The translations under genes and the position numbers were made by a program. DNA of 7,559 nt from Candidatus Omnitrophota bacterium. GTDB lineage: Bacteria > Omnitrophota > Gorgyraeia > 2-01-FULL-45-10. Below the pieces are notes generated by a model. That model had not been told where the DNA came from, ran no database searches, and was given only the letters and a program-made list of their open reading frames with translations. Location of the stretch: contig JAPLMG010000056.1 in the NCBI GenBank assembly GCA_026387165.1, positions 1 to 7,559 of the forward strand, read 5' to 3'. Below, piece after piece: positions 4,149-7,559 of this stretch (its first letter is position 1; each line of letters begins with the position of its first letter).

Positions 4149-5933
4149 ATGACGAATAAAAAAACAGGGACAGGCACCATTTTTCAGGCTCGGTTATACA
4201 GAATAATGGTATCCGTCTCTATTTTTATTGTGGTCTCCATTTTTTTGTCCTCAACTTCAATAGCTCAAGCGCCGCCGCCGCGCGCCCCGTCAGGAGACTC
4301 CCCCGGAGCGCAGGCGAGCCGTTTCAAAGAGGAGTCCGAGCTGGAGAAGAGCAGGCTCGAACGTAAGAAGCCCAAGGCGCCTCAGATAGACATAGAGGAA
4401 GAAGCGAAGAAGTCCGCGATCGAAGGCGGGCCGTCTTTTATTCTTAATGACGTCAAAGTGACGGGATCGACAATATTCAGCCCGGACCATTTGCGCGGGG
4501 CCTACGAGCCTTACTTGGGCAAAAAAGTAACTTACCGGGACATAGACGATATAGTCACAAAGGTAAGGTCCGAGTACAAACGCCTGGGGTATTTGACGAC
4601 GAACGTCTATCTGCCCGAGCAGGATGCCGCGGACGGCAAGATAGAGATACGGATACTCGAAGGGATCGTAGGCGAGGTAAAGGTCGAAGGCAATAAATGG
4701 TTTTCCAGCAAGCTTATACAGAAATACCTTCACGCAAAAAAAAATGAGCTTTTGAATGTATTCAAGTTTTCCAGGGACCTCCTGAGGCTTAATCAGAATT
4801 CCGATCTCGAAGCGAGGGCGGTCATAGGGGCCGGGAAGGATCCGGGATCTTCGGATATCACGCTCAAAGTAATAGATAAATTCCCGTATCATGCCGGCGC
4901 CGCTTTTGACAACCAGGGGACGCGCCTCGTCGGAAAGCTGAGAACCTCGATGTCATTCCGCTCCACCAGCATGTTCGGCCGGAACGATTCGCTCTTCTTC
5001 AACACGATCGAGAGCGCCTTGAGCCAGGGTAATTTTGTAAGCTACTCGTATCCCATAGATACATACGGCACCAGATTGGGATTTGACGCCGTGATATTTA
5101 CGAATAAGCTTGGGCTGGAATACAAAGGATTCGGGATAACGGGCAATACTCAGATCTATACCCCTAAGATAATGTCCCAGATGTATCTGGCGGAAGGCCT
5201 GCAGATGAATACGGAAGGCGGCATTGACATAAAGTCGAGCAGGAAATGGGCGATGGGCCAGATGAGCACCAATGACCAGCTCAGGATACCGTACGTCAAT
5301 TTTGATCTTACGAAGCTCGATTCGTTCTTCGGGGGCGGCCAGACATCGCTTCTGTCGCAATTCAGGTTCTCTGCCGCCCATTTTTTGGGCGCTGCCGGCG
5401 CTAATCATGTATCCGCGTCGAGATCGGGGTCGGGAGGCTTCTTCTTTGTGTTCGAGCAGACCGTAAGGCGCGTCCAGAGGATGCCTTTCGACAGCTACAT
5501 ATCGGCGCGCGCGCAGTTTCAAAACGCCACGCATACGCTTCCTTCGTCGGAACAGATGCAGTTCGGAGGAGCAAACTACAACAGGGGATATCCCGAAGGC
5601 GATTACATGGCCGATTACGGGGCTAACCTGAGCGTCGACTGGATACTTCCTATGCCTTTTGTCCCCAAAGACTTCAAATTGCCGTATTCAGAGACGCCCT
5701 TAAGGCATCAATTTGAGCCTGTTGTATTCATGGATATGGGCGGCGGCGAGCTTAAGGATACGGGGCCGGGCGAGAGAGAGACAAAGTTTCTCATGGGGCT
5801 CGGCGGAGGTTTGAAGGTGCAGATAAATAAGAATTTATTTCTAAAGCTGGAATGGGCCGAAAGGGTCGGAGACAGGCCGAGCCAGGGCCAGGGGACATCA
5901 AACTTTCACATAGCATTTCAGGGCGAAATTTAA
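4149..5933 (+). CDS. ShlB/FhaC/HecB-type TpsB outer-membrane transporter (two-partner secretion)
   Basis: This 594-residue protein is an Omp85-superfamily pore that secretes and activates a TpsA exoprotein. A signal peptide with core VSVSIFIVVSIFLSSTSIAQA (21-41) is followed by a Pro-rich, charged linker (about 42-92). POTRA 1 spans about 96-172 (FILNDVKVTGSTIFSPDHL ... GKIEIRILEG) and POTRA 2 about 173-243 (GEVKVEGNKWFSSKLI ... ITLKVIDK). A C-terminal beta barrel from about 245 includes the L6 motif NRGYPEGD (Arg479-Gly-Tyr), VVFMDMGGG (525-533) and a terminal strand ending FHIAFQGEI. Length fits the family. The start is uncertain. ATG 4149 has no Shine-Dalgarno and would be nearly leaderless from the promoter at 4105-4133. 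ATG 4206 (Met20) would give a tidier signal peptide and leave a GGGACAGGCACC repeat in the leader. An A9 run lies at 4736-4744. No TpsA gene is in the window, so this transporter is an orphan here. Confidence 0.88.
   Translation: MTNKKTGTGTIFQARLYRIMVSVSIFIVVSIFLSSTSIAQAPPPRAPSGDSPGAQASRFKEESELEKSRLERKKPKAPQIDIEEEAKKSAIEGGPSFILNDVKVTGSTIFSPDHLRGAYEPYLGKKVTYRDIDDIVTKVRSEYKRLGYLTTNVYLPEQDAADGKIEIRILEGIVGEVKVEGNKWFSSKLIQKYLHAKKNELLNVFKFSRDLLRLNQNSDLEARAVIGAGKDPGSSDITLKVIDKFPYHAGAAFDNQGTRLVGKLRTSMSFRSTSMFGRNDSLFFNTIESALSQGNFVSYSYPIDTYGTRLGFDAVIFTNKLGLEYKGFGITGNTQIYTPKIMSQMYLAEGLQMNTEGGIDIKSSRKWAMGQMSTNDQLRIPYVNFDLTKLDSFFGGGQTSLLSQFRFSAAHFLGAAGANHVSASRSGSGGFFFVFEQTVRRVQRMPFDSYISARAQFQNATHTLPSSEQMQFGGANYNRGYPEGDYMADYGANLSVDWILPMPFVPKDFKLPYSETPLRHQFEPVVFMDMGGGELKDTGPGERETKFLMGLGGGLKVQINKNLFLKLEWAERVGDRPSQGQGTSNFHIAFQGEI
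4167..4185. repeat. REP-like GGGACAGGCACC sequence at the 5' end of the TpsB gene
   Basis: GGGACAGGCACC followed by ATTTTTC occupies 4167-4185. A related copy lies in reverse orientation at 7458-7469 (GGGACAGATACC on the - strand, 10/12 identical, likewise followed by a T-run). I recall such GGGACAGGCACC-TTTTT sequences as dispersed repeats in several bacterial genomes, probably spread by RAYT-type transposases. This family assignment is from memory and unchecked. Confidence 0.45.
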
Positions 5934-5935
5934 AT

Positions 5936-7432
5936 ATGGATCAAGCTAAAAGAGAAATTCATATGACGGCCAGGATGGCCGTTTTTATATGCGCCGCTAC
6001 GATCATCTTTTTTTGTATCTGCATAGCGGTAAATTATTTCTATATATCTGAATTTCTGCGGAACGCCGCCGGTGAGGATCAGGGCCGGATGGCGCGGTTT
6101 ATTGCCTCATCCGTGGCGGATAAGATAGACAGAAAGATAGAATTGGCCGAAGCACGCTTCATGGGGGAAGTAGCCGGCGCTATGCAGGCAGGGTCATCTT
6201 ACGCTTCTATCGGCGATATACAACTTGATGAGAAGACGGGCGCATGGAGCCTGCCTGTAAATATCGCATTAATGAATAACGCGGGCAAGGCCTTATCAGG
6301 CCGGAATATATCTATAGATATAGCGGATATATCGGCCCCGATCAAAGATTTTAAGATCGGGAGTACCGGCCATGCCGCGTTAGTCGATGATAGGGCATAT
6401 CTTGTTTATGCGCCCGGCGTAAAGCCTTTTGGTAATAAGTTCTGCAGCTACAATGAGTTACAAAAAGCCTTGGGCACGGACAAAGGATGGGTTTTAATGG
6501 ATGGTGTATATGGCCATCAGGGGATGGCCTTTGCTTCTTTTTATCGTATTGAAGGCGTATTTTTATCAAAAAACAATGTAAAATGGTGGCTGTTTATCGT
6601 TCAGGATGCGGATAGAATATCCATGCCATTGAATGCTGCCATGCCAAAGATCTTGATCATAGGGGTGATCTTAGCTATACTTGCTCTTTTCGCAGGGATC
6701 ATTCTGGGGAAAATAGCTACCGGGCCAATAGCAAAACTGCGCGCGGATGCAGACAGGCTTTCCGCTCAGAACGAACGGGCGCAAGCGAGGACAAAAAAAT
6801 TCGGCGATGACCTCGCTCTGGCATTGACGCGGATCAGCGGCATGATCTCCAATATAAGGCATGGCCTTAAAGCTATCGTTGATATGCTGCCGGTGCCGGC
6901 AAATGAAAAACAGAGGGATGCCTTAAATGCGGAAAACTCCAATATTGATATGATGGCAAAGGATCTCGATGAATTGTCCGACATGGTCAGGATAGAGGCC
7001 GGAAAGCTGGAATTGAATATGCAGACAGCGGATATAAAAGATATTATAAAAAGCTCCCTCTTTGTATTTGAGCCAAAGATAAGAGGCAAAGGCCTGGATC
7101 TTAAGATCGATATTTTAAAAGGCAGAGTAGATGTCTATGCGGATGTTAACAGGATAAAGCAGGTCTTATCAAGTCTTCTGGGGAATTGCGTGAAGGCTAC
7201 GGATAAAGGAAGTATAGAAATTTTATTAAAGGAGATGCCTGATGATGTAGAATTCAGCATAAGAGATACCGGTCTAGGCGTATTACCGGACAAAATATCA
7301 GGCCTTGGGCTTTATATATCAAAGGCCATAATAGAGAAGCATAATGGCAAGTTTCTATCCGAAAACGTTCCCGGCAAAGGGTCCAGATATTCCTTCCGCC
7401 TTCCAAAGCATAAGCCGGAAACGACCGGTTAA
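5936..7432 (+). CDS. Cache-domain sensor with degenerate histidine-kinase core
   Basis: This 498-residue inner-membrane protein has TM1 at about 14-36, a Cache-like periplasmic domain at about 37-237 (IGSTGHAALVDDRAYLVYAPG at 141-161 is typical of dCache) and TM2 at about 238-260. A short HAMP-like/coiled-coil stretch is followed by a HisKA-like segment (EKQRDALNAENS ... RIEAGKLEL, about 324-360) and an HATPase domain. The HATPase has N-box Asn417 (LLGNCVKAT), G1 DTGLG (444-448) and G2 GLGL (456-459) with YISKAIIEKHNG. Aligning EKQR and IEAGKLEL without gaps to ordinary kinases puts Ser301 where the phosphoacceptor His should be; the nearest His is 309. Only seven residues separate G1 from G2, so the F-box/ATP-lid is nearly gone. 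It is probably a pseudokinase or a phosphatase/signalling partner. ATG 5936 lies two bases after the TpsB stop; ATG 5963 behind AGAGAAA is an alternative start. No response regulator gene is present. Confidence 0.8.
   Translation: MDQAKREIHMTARMAVFICAATIIFFCICIAVNYFYISEFLRNAAGEDQGRMARFIASSVADKIDRKIELAEARFMGEVAGAMQAGSSYASIGDIQLDEKTGAWSLPVNIALMNNAGKALSGRNISIDIADISAPIKDFKIGSTGHAALVDDRAYLVYAPGVKPFGNKFCSYNELQKALGTDKGWVLMDGVYGHQGMAFASFYRIEGVFLSKNNVKWWLFIVQDADRISMPLNAAMPKILIIGVILAILALFAGIILGKIATGPIAKLRADADRLSAQNERAQARTKKFGDDLALALTRISGMISNIRHGLKAIVDMLPVPANEKQRDALNAENSNIDMMAKDLDELSDMVRIEAGKLELNMQTADIKDIIKSSLFVFEPKIRGKGLDLKIDILKGRVDVYADVNRIKQVLSSLLGNCVKATDKGSIEILLKEMPDDVEFSIRDTGLGVLPDKISGLGLYISKAIIEKHNGKFLSENVPGKGSRYSFRLPKHKPETTG
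5966..5986 (+). terminator. terminator-like hairpin inside the start of the sensor gene
   Basis: ACGGCCA (5966-5972), a 3-nt loop and TGGCCGT (5976-5982) form a perfect 7-bp GC-rich stem running into TTTTT (5982-5986). It lies 33 bases after the TpsB stop but inside the sensor reading frame, directly after the possible start ATG 5963. It could attenuate read-through or mask that start. Chance coding sequence (TARMAVF) is also possible. Confidence 0.35.
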
Positions 7433-7457
7433 TCCGCTGAGCACACTCCAAAAAATA

Positions 7458-7505
7458 GGTATCTGTCCCAAATTTTTATCTGGGCTCACTCGTGTCCAAA
7501 TTAAC
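7458..7505. repeat. degenerate REP-like sequences in the 3' intergenic region
   Basis: The last 127 bases (7433-7559) hold no gene. GGTATCTGTCCCAAATTTTT at 7458-7477 is the reverse of the GGGACAG-type repeat at 4167. A second degenerate unit, GTGTCCAAATT (7492-7502), lies about 28 bases further on. They look like decayed dispersed repeats. Confidence 0.45.
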
Positions 7506-7525
7506 ACAATTTCCCCCTCACCTTA

Positions 7526-7557
7526 ATCCTTGAATTTGTTCTATCAAGTTCAAGGAT
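7526..7557. terminator. 13-bp hairpin at the window edge, possible terminator
   Basis: ATCCTTGAATTTG (7526-7538), a 6-nt loop and CAAGTTCAAGGAT (7545-7557) pair along 13 positions with one G-U. It lies 93 bases after the sensor stop, where a terminator is expected. Any T-run would fall beyond the window, so it could equally be one end of a repeat or the terminator of a convergent neighbour. Confidence 0.5.
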
Positions 7558-7559
7558 GG

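Noticed and set aside
4290..4892. 200-residue open frame on the - strand opposite the TpsB gene
   Set aside because: It lies wholly opposite a strongly supported gene, has no recognisable motif, and its openness follows from the codon bias of the + strand gene.
4953..5534. 193-residue open frame on the - strand opposite the TpsB barrel
   Set aside because: Same reasoning: Arg-rich low-information translation, no ribosome site or domain, fully inside another gene.
5852..5935. N-terminal extension of the sensor into the TpsB end
   Set aside because: The extra 28 residues overlap the conserved TpsB C-terminus in another frame and precede no signal-anchor logic; ATG 5936 directly after the TpsB stop fits better.
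7344..7526. 60-residue + strand frame overlapping the end of the sensor gene
   Set aside because: Most of it is an out-of-frame reading of the kinase C-terminus and repeat debris; no motif or ribosome site.
7433..7559. Possible tRNA or small RNA gene in the 3' gap
   Set aside because: No cloverleaf or promoter found; only repeat-like sequence and a single hairpin.

Overview
The window looks like a piece of chromosome from an uncultured Gram-negative bacterium. The evidence for Gram-negative is a two-partner-secretion outer-membrane transporter with POTRA domains. The mixture of AbiE-like gene pairs, in-gene palindromes and degenerate GGGACAGGCACC-type repeats reminds me of Omnitrophota-like (PVC-group) metagenome assemblies. 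That taxon guess is inference from memory, not a computed result. All genes lie on the + strand and are tightly packed. The only longer non-coding stretch is the last 127 bases.

Region 1 (1-1102): the tail of an AbiEi-type antitoxin-like gene overlaps, at a GTGA junction, a 277-residue AbiEii-like nucleotidyltransferase. Region 2 (1119-2600): mnmE, the tRNA U34-modifying GTPase. It is longer than usual because GC-rich palindromic segments sit in frame inside it, one in the N-terminal domain and one in the GTPase domain. Region 3 (2620-3497): a second AbiEii-type toxin gene preceded by a DUF6922-like small gene, with a 52-nt overlap. mnmE is therefore sandwiched between two nucleotidyltransferase modules. 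Region 4 (3542-4099): folE, GTP cyclohydrolase I. Region 5 (4105-5933): a well-formed extended -10 sigma70-type promoter followed by a ShlB/FhaC-type TpsB transporter. Region 6 (5936-7432): a membrane protein with a Cache-like periplasmic sensor and a histidine-kinase core that has lost the phosphoacceptor His and most of the ATP lid. Region 7 (7433-7559): REP-like debris and a strong hairpin at the window edge.

Functionally, folE and mnmE can be linked through tetrahydrofolate, since MnmE uses a folate one-carbon unit. The two AbiE-like modules look like accessory TA or defence cargo. The TpsB gene and the degenerate kinase may form one envelope transcription unit. No TpsA partner or response regulator is visible. 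The most unusual signal is a set of palindromes, mostly GC-rich, located inside reading frames (67-93, 1300-1386, 2226-2257) with an echo at 3515-3527. They resemble in concept the palindromic elements inserted in Rickettsia genes.
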